This document shows positions 16,581-24,208 of a stretch of DNA of 36,568 nt, in pieces (position 1 is the stretch's first letter; each line of letters begins with the position of its first letter). Location: NCBI GenBank assembly GCA_910588975.1, contig CAJUSE010000017.1:1-36568 (forward strand). Direction: 5' to 3'. This DNA is from an uncultured Oscillospiraceae bacterium. GTDB taxonomy: Bacteria; Bacillota; Clostridia; Oscillospirales; Oscillospiraceae. The notes beneath the pieces were generated by a model. That model was not told where the DNA came from, did not search any database, and saw only the letters and a program-made list of their open reading frames with translations. The translations under genes and the position numbers were made by a program.

Positions 16581-16609
16581 ACCCGCAGGGCATCCTTGTG
16601 CTTTGTTTT

Positions 16610-16649
16610 GGGACGGTGGTTTTTCCATGACCACCGCCCCTTCTTTTTT
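16610..16649 (+). terminator. Riboswitch-controlled attenuator terminator
   Basis: GGGACGGTGGT (16610-16620) pairs with ACCACCGCCCC (16630-16640), one A-C mismatch, followed by TTCTTTTTT. It sits 30 bases after the aptamer and 67 before the symporter start codon, the expected place for the expression platform. Confidence 0.85.
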
Positions 16650-16715
16650 GCCCCGGGGGACGAGATTTCCACAGCCCAGCATCCTTTTGTGCCGACAAAA
16701 AGGAGAGAAAACATC

Positions 16716-18188
16716 ATGGTAAACTTCCTCAACAAGCTCGACGCCTTCCTCTGGGGCACCCCCCTCATCGTGCTGATGGTGGTGGCGGGGTTCTACTTCA
16801 CCATCCGCTCCGGCTTCTTCCAGTTCCGGCACTTCGGTTACATTATGAAGCGCACCGGCGGGCAGCTGTTCAACAAGGACCGGGACGCTGACGACGGGGA
16901 CAAGGGTATGGTCACCCCCTTTCAGGCCATCTGCACCGCCATCGGCGGCACGGTGGGCTTTGGCAACATCGCCGGTGTGGCCACCGCTGTGGCCGCCGGT
17001 GGCCCCGGCGCCCTGGTGTGGATGTGGCTCACTGCCTGCCTGGGCATGATCCTCAAGCAGGTGGAGGTCACCCTGGGCTGCTACTACCGCCACACCAACG
17101 AGGAGGGGGACCCCTACGGCGGCCCCACCTACTACATGGAGCGGGGCCTGGGAGAGGAGCGGCACTGGGGCAAGCTGTGGACCATCCCCGCCGTCATCTT
17201 TGGCATCGGCATCTTCTCCACCTTCTTTGTCACCTCGGGCACCCTCACCGCCGCCCAGGTGGTCTCGGGGGCCTTCCATGTGCCCACCCTCCAGCTTGGC
17301 CCGGTGGCCATTGAGGGGGAGATCCTCATGGGCGTCATTTTGGTGGTCTTGAGCTACGCTGTCACTGCCGGCGGCACCCGGAAGATCGGTGAGCTGTTTT
17401 CCAAGCTGGTGCCCGTTATGTCCATCGCCTACATCATCATGGGCCTGGGCATGATCTTCACCAACCTGTCTGCCGTCCCCACCGCCCTGAACTCCATCTT
17501 CTCCGGTGCCTTCACCGGCACCGCCGCCGTAGGCGGCTTCGCCGGGGCCACGGTGCGCTCCATCGTTTCCACTGGCATGGCCCGGGCAGTCTACTCCAAC
17601 GAGGCCGGCTGGGGCACCTCCCCCATGATCCACGCCTCGGCCAAGACCCGCCACCCGGTGGAACAGGGCCTGTGGGGCACCTTCGAGGCCTTCTTTGACA
17701 CCATGGTCATCTGTACCATCACCGGCCTGAGCGTGGTCCTGTCCGGCTGCTGGATTGACGGCACCAACGGCGGCACCCTGGCCTTGAGCGCCTTCCAGCA
17801 CGGCTTCGGCACGGTGGGCGGGCTGCTGCTGGCCGTTATCATGATCATCTTCACCGTCACCACCAGCGGCGGCTGGTTCACCTACTACATGGCCATCCTC
17901 AACCACATGTTCAAGGAGGAGAGCCCCCTGCGCACGGTGGTGTTCAAGTGCTTCTATGCCATCCGCTCCCTGCCCGGCTTCCTGTGGCTTGTGTACCTGG
18001 TCAAGACCAACAACCAGGGCTTTATCTGGGTGCTGGTGGACATCACCTCGGCCATCCCCACCTTTATCAACGTGGCCGTGATCCTCATCCTGTCCGGGCA
18101 GTATTTCAAGCTGCTGCGGGACTACAAGGCCCGGTATATGGGCATCGGCACGGTGGAGAGCGGCACAAAGCTGTTCTACGAGGACTGA
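16716..18188 (+). CDS. AGCS-family sodium:amino acid symporter under lysine riboswitch control
   Basis: A 490-residue secondary transporter of the alanine/glycine:cation symporter family, with about ten membrane segments. Family landmarks are GFYFTIRSGFFQFRHF, TAIGGTVGFGNIAGVATA, the signature GGPGALVWMWLTACLGM, DPYGGPTYYMERGL and YSNEAGWGTSPMIHASAKT. Relatives carry Ala or Gly with sodium. The lysine riboswitch before it argues that this member moves lysine or a lysine-linked compound. AAGGAG stands before the ATG at 16716; a frame open from 16458 runs through the riboswitch and terminator and is not translated. A strong terminator follows directly. The family call is firm; lysine as substrate is inference from the regulation. 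Confidence 0.92.
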   Translation: MVNFLNKLDAFLWGTPLIVLMVVAGFYFTIRSGFFQFRHFGYIMKRTGGQLFNKDRDADDGDKGMVTPFQAICTAIGGTVGFGNIAGVATAVAAGGPGALVWMWLTACLGMILKQVEVTLGCYYRHTNEEGDPYGGPTYYMERGLGEERHWGKLWTIPAVIFGIGIFSTFFVTSGTLTAAQVVSGAFHVPTLQLGPVAIEGEILMGVILVVLSYAVTAGGTRKIGELFSKLVPVMSIAYIIMGLGMIFTNLSAVPTALNSIFSGAFTGTAAVGGFAGATVRSIVSTGMARAVYSNEAGWGTSPMIHASAKTRHPVEQGLWGTFEAFFDTMVICTITGLSVVLSGCWIDGTNGGTLALSAFQHGFGTVGGLLLAVIMIIFTVTTSGGWFTYYMAILNHMFKEESPLRTVVFKCFYAIRSLPGFLWLVYLVKTNNQGFIWVLVDITSAIPTFINVAVILILSGQYFKLLRDYKARYMGIGTVESGTKLFYED

Positions 18189-18203
18189 GCTGAAACAGAC
18201 AGA

Positions 18204-18238
18204 GAGGGCGCCGACCAAATGGTCGGCGCCCTCTTTTT
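18204..18238 (+). terminator. Terminator of the symporter gene
   Basis: A perfect 13-base stem GAGGGCGCCGACC / GGTCGGCGCCCTC with an AAAT loop and TTTTT tail. Confidence 0.93.
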
Positions 18239-18292
18239 GTTTCAAAAGCTGCGTCCTCCGAGCCGGCGCCTTGTATGTTCAAGCGGTACAAC

Positions 18293-18619
18293 TCACCTGT
18301 TATCGCCGTCCAGCGCCAAAAGGAAGTTTTTCAAAATGGTTTCTGCATAGACCTGCTTTTCGGGAGGGCAGGTTTGGAGCATGTGAAAAATAGGCGGTGC
18401 GTCCAGCCGATTTTCACGCCCAAAAAGCAGATAATCGGTGGATAGCTTCAACAGCTCGGAAATTTTGCATAGAGTAGACAGAGACATGCCCTTCACGCCC
18501 AGTTCAATGTCAGAGCAGAATTTCGGTGTCACATCCAGCAATTCCGCAAACTGCTCCCGGGTATAGCCAATGAATTCTCTCTGTTTACGAATTCTTTGAC
18601 CAATGCCGATCAAATCCAT
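18293..18619 (-). CDS. XRE-family transcriptional regulator
   Basis: A 108-residue regulator. An XRE helix-turn-helix covers about residues 5-62: IGQRIRKQREFIGYTREQFAELLDVTPKFCSDIELGVKGMSLSTLCKISELL, followed by LSTDYLLFG. The C-terminal ~40 residues (PEKQVYAETILKNFLLAL) are a short helical dimerisation tail. The coding sequence is clearly more AT-rich than the symporter beside it. It is transcribed away from the small membrane peptide gene, and the shared 150-base gap holds an inverted repeat that overlaps the promoter of the other side, so it probably represses the module and itself. A GGGGAGGGG ribosome site precedes the ATG at 18619. Confidence 0.88.
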   Translation of the reverse strand: MDLIGIGQRIRKQREFIGYTREQFAELLDVTPKFCSDIELGVKGMSLSTLCKISELLKLSTDYLLFGRENRLDAPPIFHMLQTCPPEKQVYAETILKNFLLALDGDNR

Positions 18620-18648
18620 GGCCCCTCCCCCTCTCTCTTTGAAGTGTA

Positions 18649-18709
18649 ACCCTAAAAGTTGTACTTATAAATAAACTTATAGGGTTTACATGAGAGAACT
18701 TTTGGGGTA
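18649..18709. promoter_or_regulatory. Operator between the XRE gene and the membrane-protein module
   Basis: AACCCTAAAAGTT (18649-18661) and AACTTATAGGGTT (18675-18687) form an inverted repeat with 12 of 13 positions matching. A third half-site, AACTTTTGGGGT, follows at 18698-18709. The second and third half-sites flank the spacer of the rightward promoter. The layout fits an XRE dimer site with a cooperative extra half-site. Confidence 0.6.
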
Positions 18710-18714
18710 TAATT
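18686..18714 (+). promoter_or_regulatory. Promoter of the small membrane peptide / 488-residue protein module
   Basis: TTTACA (18686-18691) and TATAAT (18709-18714), 17-base spacer. The -35 overlaps the right arm of the XRE-side inverted repeat. Confidence 0.7.
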
Positions 18715-18771
18715 TTGCCGATATCACCTGCCATAAGCAGGTCAGAGCTTATGCGGAATGGAGAGATAGAG

Positions 18772-18867
18772 ATGGGAGATTTTTTGTTCTTCGTGCTGAT
18801 TGTTGGAGGGGTCGTGGCCTATGTATGGCCCATCGTGCAAGGTTTCCAGCTGGACAAAAGGAACTGA
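18772..18867 (+). CDS. Small single-pass membrane peptide, 31 residues
   Basis: A short open frame from the ATG at 18772 to the TGA at 18865-18867. GGAGAG stands seven bases before the start. The product begins MGD, then a hydrophobic run FLFFVLIVGGVVAYVWPIV and ends GFQLDKRN, so it is one membrane helix with a short basic tail. It lies six bases before the GTG of the next gene, whose ribosome site overlaps its last codons, which implies coupled translation. It resembles no family I can name. It could be an accessory subunit of the next protein or a toxic small membrane peptide held down by the XRE regulator; there is no direct evidence for either. Confidence 0.6.
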   Translation: MGDFLFFVLIVGGVVAYVWPIVQGFQLDKRN

Positions 18868-18873
18868 CAGGGA

Positions 18874-20340
18874 GTGCCCTTTGCAGGGGATTTAGAGGAA
18901 TTGGAGGGCCTGCTGGAGCGGCATCCCTGGAGAGAGGGAGACGTGCGCCGGATACAATCCGTGGAAGGGGAGTTTACCCTTGAGCTGACAGGATATTATG
19001 CCACTGTGCGTTTGAACTTGGCAAATGGCAAGATAAACTGTTGGGGCGCACTTAGAGAAAAAGGACTTGCAGTGCACCAAACCTATTGGGAAGAATACGA
19101 AAGAGACCGATTGATACAATATCTATCCCGGCTCGTGGTCAACGAGGGGGACTCAGAGGCGGAGCGGCTTCGGGAGGAGGCCAAGGTAAAGTTAGAGCGG
19201 CACAAGAAGATGGAGCATACGCTCACATGGTTGAGGCGGCTTTGTGTTTTGGCGATGGTTTTGGTTGCACTCTGGGCGGTAAGGTACGCAAAAGACGAGG
19301 CGGCCAGTCCCTCCTCCATTGCCCAGGGTGCGGTGTTCACGCAGTATCATTACACCCGATCCATCGGTGATGCCCTGGATCGCTTTGACCAGGATGGGGA
19401 ATGGTTCAACATCTCCAGCAAAGACGCACTAAAAGATAATGGGGTGGCCTTTGCTGGTTGGCGGGGGACCTGTCGCAGTGACAGCCTGTTGGGTCAGACG
19501 GAAAATTGGAGCATAGAGATATGCTTCCAGATCGAAGTGGCTGGAGAGGATCAATATTCTATTGGAGTGGACCGCATTGACGTGGGCGGGTACCGCCTCA
19601 ACAGGGACAACGCCTTTCACGGGAGCACCATATATGATATCCTGGACATGATCTATAGCAATCGGGAGCAGGCCAGCATAACGTTAGATAGCGGCGGACT
19701 TTTTCCAGAGGTGCGTTATTTGAGCAAAAGGGAGGGTGCCGCCCAGTCTCTCCCCTCTTCTGTTCAACCGAGCCCCGTAATGACAACGCCGGAACTGGTG
19801 CCTACCCCGTCCCCAGAAAGCGAAGAAGATCATTCGGAATGGAACTATGAGGACTACGTGACCCATTACGGCTTTGACCCGGCAGACTATGGGATGTACT
19901 GGTATAATGAGAGCAAAAGTGGCCCACTGGACGACTTTTTTGACTTTGCCGCCCAGGCGGTCAGTGAGGCGGCAGGCGGCTCCCGGCTGTATCGAGGCGA
20001 GTGGATCACCGACCTGACCCGGGACGACCTGGTAGGCACATGGGAGACGGAGAGAGGTATCGTCTTTACCATTGATCGCATGGGAAATGAGGACACCGTG
20101 TGGGATTACACCATCGACCTGTCGGAAAGCGGGTTGGGACTGTTGGGTGGAGGCTTCTTGGAGGACATTTACAACGTGGAAGAAGTATTTTGCGGGATGT
20201 CGGGCATGAACGGAGTGACCTCCTATTCAGTTACCTACCAATACAGCACGGATGGGCCGGAAATACATACCTGGCTTCAGGTAGAGGTCATAGACTCTGA
20301 GGGAGAACAAATCGTAGACCGGGTACCCCTGGCGGGGTAG
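18874..20340 (+). CDS. Unrecognised membrane-anchored protein, 488 residues
   Basis: I do not recognise a family. The N-terminal ~115 residues are charged and probably cytoplasmic (EELEGLLERHPWREGDVRRI, then a Glu/Arg/Lys helix SEAERLREEAKVKLERHKK). One membrane helix follows at about 119-137 (WLRRLCVLAMVLVALWAVRY). The rest should be outside: a beta-rich part with many aromatic and acidic residues, a Ser/Pro/Thr linker (about 290-320) and a C-terminal domain starting LVGTWETERGIVFTIDRMG, reminiscent of lipocalin-like lipid or ligand barrels, but this is only a resemblance. The start is GTG at 18874 with AAAGGA eleven bases before. Base composition is more AT-rich than the flanking genes, as in the XRE gene, suggesting the module was acquired together. 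Confidence 0.7.
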   Translation: MPFAGDLEELEGLLERHPWREGDVRRIQSVEGEFTLELTGYYATVRLNLANGKINCWGALREKGLAVHQTYWEEYERDRLIQYLSRLVVNEGDSEAERLREEAKVKLERHKKMEHTLTWLRRLCVLAMVLVALWAVRYAKDEAASPSSIAQGAVFTQYHYTRSIGDALDRFDQDGEWFNISSKDALKDNGVAFAGWRGTCRSDSLLGQTENWSIEICFQIEVAGEDQYSIGVDRIDVGGYRLNRDNAFHGSTIYDILDMIYSNREQASITLDSGGLFPEVRYLSKREGAAQSLPSSVQPSPVMTTPELVPTPSPESEEDHSEWNYEDYVTHYGFDPADYGMYWYNESKSGPLDDFFDFAAQAVSEAAGGSRLYRGEWITDLTRDDLVGTWETERGIVFTIDRMGNEDTVWDYTIDLSESGLGLLGGGFLEDIYNVEEVFCGMSGMNGVTSYSVTYQYSTDGPEIHTWLQVEVIDSEGEQIVDRVPLAG

Positions 20341-20345
20341 AATAC

Positions 20346-20384
20346 AACGAGAGCGCCTCCTGCGGAGGCGCTCTCGTTATCTTT
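20346..20384. terminator. Terminator between convergent genes
   Basis: A perfect 15-base stem AACGAGAGCGCCTCC / GGAGGCGCTCTCGTT with a TGC loop. ATCTTTT follows on the plus strand. It separates the 488-residue protein gene from the CobW gene. Confidence 0.85.
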
Positions 20385-21323
20385 TCAAAAGCTGACCACT
20401 TCGGGGTCACAGCCCTCGCCGGGGTGGATCTCCAGCACGTGCATCACCGGGCCGGGCTCGGGGCCATAGGCCTTGTGGTTGGTGACGTCCATCTCCACCA
20501 CCACGTCGATCCACTGGCGGTCCTTATAGGGCTCCAGCCCCTCACCGTCGGCCAGCATCCCCAAGAACTGGATGTCGTCGGCGCAGCAGACCATGGCGAA
20601 CCGGCCGGGGCAGGCCACGTTGTCCCACTTCTTGGAGCGGAACATGACCAGCTGCATATGGAGCTTTTTGCCCTTGTACCGCTCGGGGTGGTCCATGGCG
20701 TCCACGTAGAATACGCCAAAATCCTCGTCGGGGATGGTGGTGACCTCCCCGCTCAGGTCAAAGGGCGGGGTGCTGCCGTCGTTGTAGTTTTCGCTGGAGC
20801 CGTCCAAAAACTCCAGGAAAATGTCCGCCCGGCGGTTGACCATCCGCAGGTTCCGCTTGCGCAGGGACTCGCCCAGCTCCCGGTCGCAGCGGTTGAAAAT
20901 GATAAGGTCGGCATTGGTGATCTTCTCCATCATGATCTGGCCCATGTTCTTGGCGTAGAGGTCGAAGGAACGGCCGTCCACCAGGGTCATGATCTGGTAG
21001 AGGACCCAGTTCTTGGGCAGCACCTCCCGGTAGAGCCGCTCCAGGGACCACATGCCGTTGTATTCGATAAGCACCTGGTCGGGGCGGTGCTCCCGCTCCC
21101 AGCGGTTGAGCAGCAGCGGGTTCAGATCGTCCTCTTCCTCCACCGTCTCCACGGTGACATTGCGCAGGCAGCGCTTGTCATACTCCAGATCCCCCTCCTC
21201 ACAGCAGATGATGAGGGTCCGGTCCCGGTCGGAGAAGCCGTCCCGGAGGGTGTCGTTGATAAAGGCGGTCTTGCCGGCGTCCAGCATGCCGGCGATGAGA
21301 TAGACGGGAATTTGTTTGGCCAT
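20385..21323 (-). CDS. CobW/COG0523-like GTPase, divergent form
   Basis: A 312-residue GTP-binding protein related to CobW metallochaperones. The P-loop is GMLDAGKT (about residues 11-18) instead of the usual GxxGAGKTT, followed by AFINDTLRDGF. The G4-like motif is IIFNRCD and a CobW C-terminal-like domain begins near FGVFYVDAMDHP. The hallmark GCxCC metal site of the family is absent; only an ICCEEGDLEYD stretch (about 39-49) with two adjacent Cys lies near. It may therefore deliver a different metal or act without one. The ATG at 21323 has AAAGGAGG before it. It lies 75 bases downstream of the His-rich CobW gene, same strand, so the two probably form an operon. Confidence 0.82.
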   Translation of the reverse strand: MAKQIPVYLIAGMLDAGKTAFINDTLRDGFSDRDRTLIICCEEGDLEYDKRCLRNVTVETVEEEDDLNPLLLNRWEREHRPDQVLIEYNGMWSLERLYREVLPKNWVLYQIMTLVDGRSFDLYAKNMGQIMMEKITNADLIIFNRCDRELGESLRKRNLRMVNRRADIFLEFLDGSSENYNDGSTPPFDLSGEVTTIPDEDFGVFYVDAMDHPERYKGKKLHMQLVMFRSKKWDNVACPGRFAMVCCADDIQFLGMLADGEGLEPYKDRQWIDVVVEMDVTNHKAYGPEPGPVMHVLEIHPGEGCDPEVVSF

Positions 21324-21398
21324 GAGGGGCCCTCCTTTGTGCTTGGGTGGTCGTGGGCGGGCGCACACCGTGCGCCCCTGCTAAGGTCGGCTGTCCTC

Positions 21399-22589
21399 TT
21401 ACAGGCCGAAGAGCTGGGCGAGCTTATCCTCCTTCAACTGGGCGCCGATGACGCACAGCCGGCCGGTGTAGTCGGCCTTGCCGGTACGGATCTCATGCTC
21501 GGCGGGGACCATGTCGAACTCCAGCCAGCCCTCCTCGCCGCCGTTCACGATGCCCTTGCAGCGGAGGATCTGGCCGTACTCGCCGCTGTCCAGAGCGGTG
21601 AGGATGGCCTCAATGTCGGCCCGGGTGAAGATCTTGGGAGTCTCCTTGCCCCAGGAGGCAAAGACCTCGTCGGCGTGGTGGTGATGGTGCTCGTGGTCGG
21701 CGTGGTCGTGGTGATGGCCGCAGCCACAGCTCTCCTCGTGGTCATGGTCGTGGTGGCAGCACTCACCGTCATGGTGATGGTGCTCGTGGCAGCCCTCGTC
21801 CCCCTTCTCGTGGCCGTGGGGGCACTCCTCCCCCTCGTGGTCGTGGCAGCACTCACCCTCGGCGTGGTGATGGTGGTGGCCGCAGCCGCAGCCCTCCTCG
21901 TGGTCATGGTCGTGGTGGTGCTCTGCCTCGTGCTCGGCGGCCTCGATCTCGTGGCGGCGGCGCATCTCAGCCAGGACCTCGTCGGCCAGGGAGACCTTCT
22001 CAATGGCGGTGAGGATGGTCTTGCCGTCGATCTCCTCCCAGGGGGTGGTGAGGATGGCGGCGGTGGGGTTCTTCTCCCGGAGCCGGGCCACGTTGGCCTC
22101 CAGCTTCTCGGGGGAGAGGTTCTGGGTCCGGGAGAGGATGATGGTGCCGGCGGCCTCCACCTGGTTGTTGTAGAACTCGCCGAAGTTCTTCATATAGACC
22201 TTCACCTTGCCGGCGTCGGCCACGGTGACAAAGCTGTTGAGCACCATGTCCTCGGTCTCGTCGGCGGTGTTCTCTACGGCCACGATCACGTCGCTGAGCT
22301 TGCCCACGCCGGAGGGCTCGATGAGGATGCGGTCGGGGTGGAACTGGGCCTGCACATCCTTCAGGGCCTGGTTGAAGTCCCCCACCAGGGTGCAGCAGAT
22401 GCAGCCCGAGGACATCTCGGAGATCTGGACGCCGGCGTCCTTGAGGAAGCCGCCGTCAATGCTGATCTCGCCGAACTCGTTTTCGATGAGCACCAGCTTC
22501 TCCCCGGGGTAGGCCTCGGCGATGAGCTTTTTGATGAGGGTGGTCTTACCCGCCCCCAAAAAGCCGGAAATAATGTCGATCTTGGTCAT
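21399..22589 (-). CDS. CobW/COG0523 GTPase metallochaperone with large His/Cys-rich metal-binding segment
   Basis: A 396-residue GTPase that loads or buffers a transition metal. Walker A GFLGAGKTT is at about 9-17, then ENEFGEISIDGGFL, the family metal motif SGCICCTL (about 61-68) and ILIEPSGVGKLSDV. An insertion between the GTPase and the CobW C-terminal domain spans about 218-310 and consists largely of His, Cys, Asp, Glu and Gly. It contains two similar blocks: HEEGCGCGHHHHH near the start and HEESCGCGHHHDH near the end. The C-terminal domain (KIFTRADIEAILTAL to the end) is intact. Zinc, nickel or cobalt are the likely ligands. AAAGGAC stands before the ATG at 22589. A long frame on the opposite strand here is only a shadow. 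Confidence 0.9.
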   Translation of the reverse strand: MTKIDIISGFLGAGKTTLIKKLIAEAYPGEKLVLIENEFGEISIDGGFLKDAGVQISEMSSGCICCTLVGDFNQALKDVQAQFHPDRILIEPSGVGKLSDVIVAVENTADETEDMVLNSFVTVADAGKVKVYMKNFGEFYNNQVEAAGTIILSRTQNLSPEKLEANVARLREKNPTAAILTTPWEEIDGKTILTAIEKVSLADEVLAEMRRRHEIEAAEHEAEHHHDHDHEEGCGCGHHHHHAEGECCHDHEGEECPHGHEKGDEGCHEHHHHDGECCHHDHDHEESCGCGHHHDHADHEHHHHHADEVFASWGKETPKIFTRADIEAILTALDSGEYGQILRCKGIVNGGEEGWLEFDMVPAEHEIRTGKADYTGRLCVIGAQLKEDKLAQLFGL

Positions 22590-22639
22590 AAAATCAAGTC
22601 CTTTCTTTGCCTGTGGGTCAATTTGCTTTCTATCTTCTT

Positions 22640-22669
22640 ATTATACCCTTCTTGTCAAGGGGCAGGCAA
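22640..22669 (-). promoter_or_regulatory. Probable promoter of the CobW gene pair
   Basis: On the minus strand TATAAT (22640-22645) with TTGCCT 18 bases upstream (22664-22669). A TTGACA lies closer, too near to serve this -10. No palindrome typical of Zur or NikR sites was seen. Confidence 0.5.
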
Positions 22670-22696
22670 AAACAGGGGCGGCGGGGCCGAAATCCT

Positions 22697-22725
22697 TTGC
22701 CTTTTCCCGCCGGATGTGATATGCT
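22697..22725 (+). promoter_or_regulatory. Probable promoter of the M20D amidohydrolase gene
   Basis: TTGCCT (22697-22702) and TATGCT (22720-22725) with a 17-base spacer, about 118 bases before the start codon. Both hexamers deviate from consensus. Confidence 0.4.
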
Positions 22726-22842
22726 TTTCTCAAGTGGACCCGAAGCGGCAGCGGGCGTCCCCTCCCCTTTGCCGGGAGGGCCGTTTCCCAGGAGCCGCAA
22801 GGTTTTATCCGCAGCGCCCCACATTTGAAAGGAGACGGTTTT

Positions 22843-24003
22843 ATGGATTTCAAGGCTCTGTCCAAAGACGTGGCCGCCCAGGTCATCGACCTGCGCCACG
22901 ACCTGCACATGCACCCCGAGGCCAGCATGCAGGAGTTCCGCACCACCGACCGGATCTGCCAGGAGCTGGACAAGCTGGGCATCCCCTACCGCCGGCTGGA
23001 GCCCACCGGCGTTATCGGCACCATCGAGGGGGGCAAGCCGGGCAAGACGGTGGCCCTTCGGGCCGACATCGACGCTTTGAGCCTGGACGAGCACACCGAC
23101 CTGCCCTACAAGTCCCAGAATGAGGGCTTCATGCACGCCTGCGGCCACGACACCCATGTGGCCATGCTTATGGGGGCGGCCAAGGTCCTCAACGACATCA
23201 AGGACCAGCTCTCCGGCACCGTCCGGCTCATTTTCCAGCCCTCGGAGGAGACCTGCGAGGGTGCCCGGGCGGTCATCGCCCAGGGCGGCCTGGAGGGTGT
23301 GGACATGATCTTCGGCCTGCACATCTCCGGCCCGGGCAAAAAGGGCGTGGTCTCCATGTGTCCCGGGGCTTCGGCCGCCGCCGCCGACACCTTTACCATC
23401 ACCCTCAACGGCAAGACGGGCCACGGGGCCAACCCCCAGGAGTGCGTGGACGCCACCGTCTGCGCCGCCGCCGTCATTTCCAGCCTGCAGACCGTGGTCA
23501 GCCGGGAGTTCCCCGCCACCAAGCCCCTGGTGGCCACTGTGGGCAAGCTCACCAGCGGCAGCCGGTTCAACATTATCTCGGGCCAGGCCGTTCTGGAGGG
23601 CACCGTCCGCTACTATGAGCCGGAGTTCACCGGCCGGGTGGGCCCCGCCATCACCCGCATCGCCGAGCACACCGCCGCCGCCTTCCGCTGCGAAGCGGTG
23701 GTGGATTACCAGCACATCGTGGAGCCCCTCATCAACCACGACGAGGCCTTTGCCTACCTCTGGGGGGCCGCCGAAAAGGCGGTGGACGACCCCGCCATGC
23801 TGGTGCCGGGCAACCCCACCATGGGCTCGGAGGACTTCGCCGAGTATACCGCCCTGGTCCCCGGCGCCTTCGCCATGCTGGGGGGCGGCACCGACCTGCC
23901 CAACCACAGCGACCAGATCGTCTTTGACGAGGACTCCTTCCGCACCGGCGTGGCCCTCCACTGCCAGGTGGCCTGGGACTTCCTCAACGGGGAGAAGGCC
24001 TGA
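22843..24003 (+). CDS. M20D amidohydrolase (N-acyl amino acid / hippurate hydrolase type)
   Basis: A 386-residue cytoplasmic metallo-amidohydrolase of the M20D subfamily, which removes acyl groups from N-acyl amino acids or related conjugates. Landmarks are LRHDLHMHPEASMQEFRT (17-34), RADIDALSLDE, the metal site HACGHDTHVAML with Cys100 and His102, the catalytic Glu pair in FQPSEETCEG (135-136), FGLHISG, the dimerisation-domain start NGKTGHGANPQ and the C-terminal MGSEDFAEY metal site. It is full length for the family. AAAGGAG stands before the ATG at 22843; a TTG at 22825 in frame lies before that site. Monocistronic, with a hairpin after it. The substrate cannot be read; hydrolases of this type often detoxify or salvage amino acid conjugates. 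Confidence 0.9.
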   Translation: MDFKALSKDVAAQVIDLRHDLHMHPEASMQEFRTTDRICQELDKLGIPYRRLEPTGVIGTIEGGKPGKTVALRADIDALSLDEHTDLPYKSQNEGFMHACGHDTHVAMLMGAAKVLNDIKDQLSGTVRLIFQPSEETCEGARAVIAQGGLEGVDMIFGLHISGPGKKGVVSMCPGASAAAADTFTITLNGKTGHGANPQECVDATVCAAAVISSLQTVVSREFPATKPLVATVGKLTSGSRFNIISGQAVLEGTVRYYEPEFTGRVGPAITRIAEHTAAAFRCEAVVDYQHIVEPLINHDEAFAYLWGAAEKAVDDPAMLVPGNPTMGSEDFAEYTALVPGAFAMLGGGTDLPNHSDQIVFDEDSFRTGVALHCQVAWDFLNGEKA

Positions 24004-24035
24004 ACGGCAGGGCGCATAGCTCTAAAATAAGAGAG

Positions 24036-24070
24036 GGGCGGGCAGCTTTACAAGCTGCCCGCCCTTATTA
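24036..24070 (+). terminator. Terminator of the M20D gene
   Basis: A perfect 13-base stem GGGCGGGCAGCTT / AAGCTGCCCGCCC with a short TAC loop; the tail TTATTA is weak. Confidence 0.75.
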
Positions 24071-24085
24071 GATTGCGGCCCACCG

Positions 24086-24163
24086 CCGTAGGGGCCGCCC
24101 GCTCCTGTGCAAAACAAATCTGTGTCCCATAAAAGATCGGGCAGCCACAGGCCGCCCCTACGG
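24086..24163. repeat. GTAGGGGC intergenic palindromic element, copy 2
   Basis: A 78-base element with perfect ten-base ends, CCGTAGGGGC and GCCCCTACGG. Its interior CGCCCGCTCC...AAATCTGT...GATCGGGC...CAGGCCGCCCC follows the same order as the element at 158-241, with similar length between the blocks. It lies just after the M20D terminator. Confidence 0.7.
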
Positions 24164-24208
24164 GAAATGCCGTTGCATTACGTGCTGCGGGTATCGCTCT
24201 GGGCCCTT

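Noticed and set aside
16458..16715. In-frame N-terminal extension of the AGCS symporter
   Set aside because: It runs through the lysine riboswitch and its terminator; the AAGGAG-supported ATG at 16716 matches the family's normal N terminus.
18690..18983. A 97-codon frame on the plus strand starting just after the XRE operator
   Set aside because: Its start lies inside the promoter (-10 at 18709-18714), it has no ribosome site, and it overlaps two better supported genes.
21660..21930. CRISPR-like or tandem DNA repeat in the GTGGTGATGG-rich stretch
   Set aside because: These are His/Asp codons of the CobW metal-binding segment; spacing is irregular and there are no spacers.
22590..22842. Zur or NikR operator before the CobW genes
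   Set aside because: No palindrome resembling the known boxes was found in the gap; only promoter-like hexamers are supported.
20424..23123. An 899-codon open frame on the plus strand across both CobW genes
   Set aside because: Low-complexity Val/Leu/Gly/His-rich translation antisense to two well-recognised GTPases; caused by high GC at third positions and by the His-rich repeats. Similar long shadows lie at 864-2660, 4243-5574, 7334-8716, 16575-18245 and 30436-32706.
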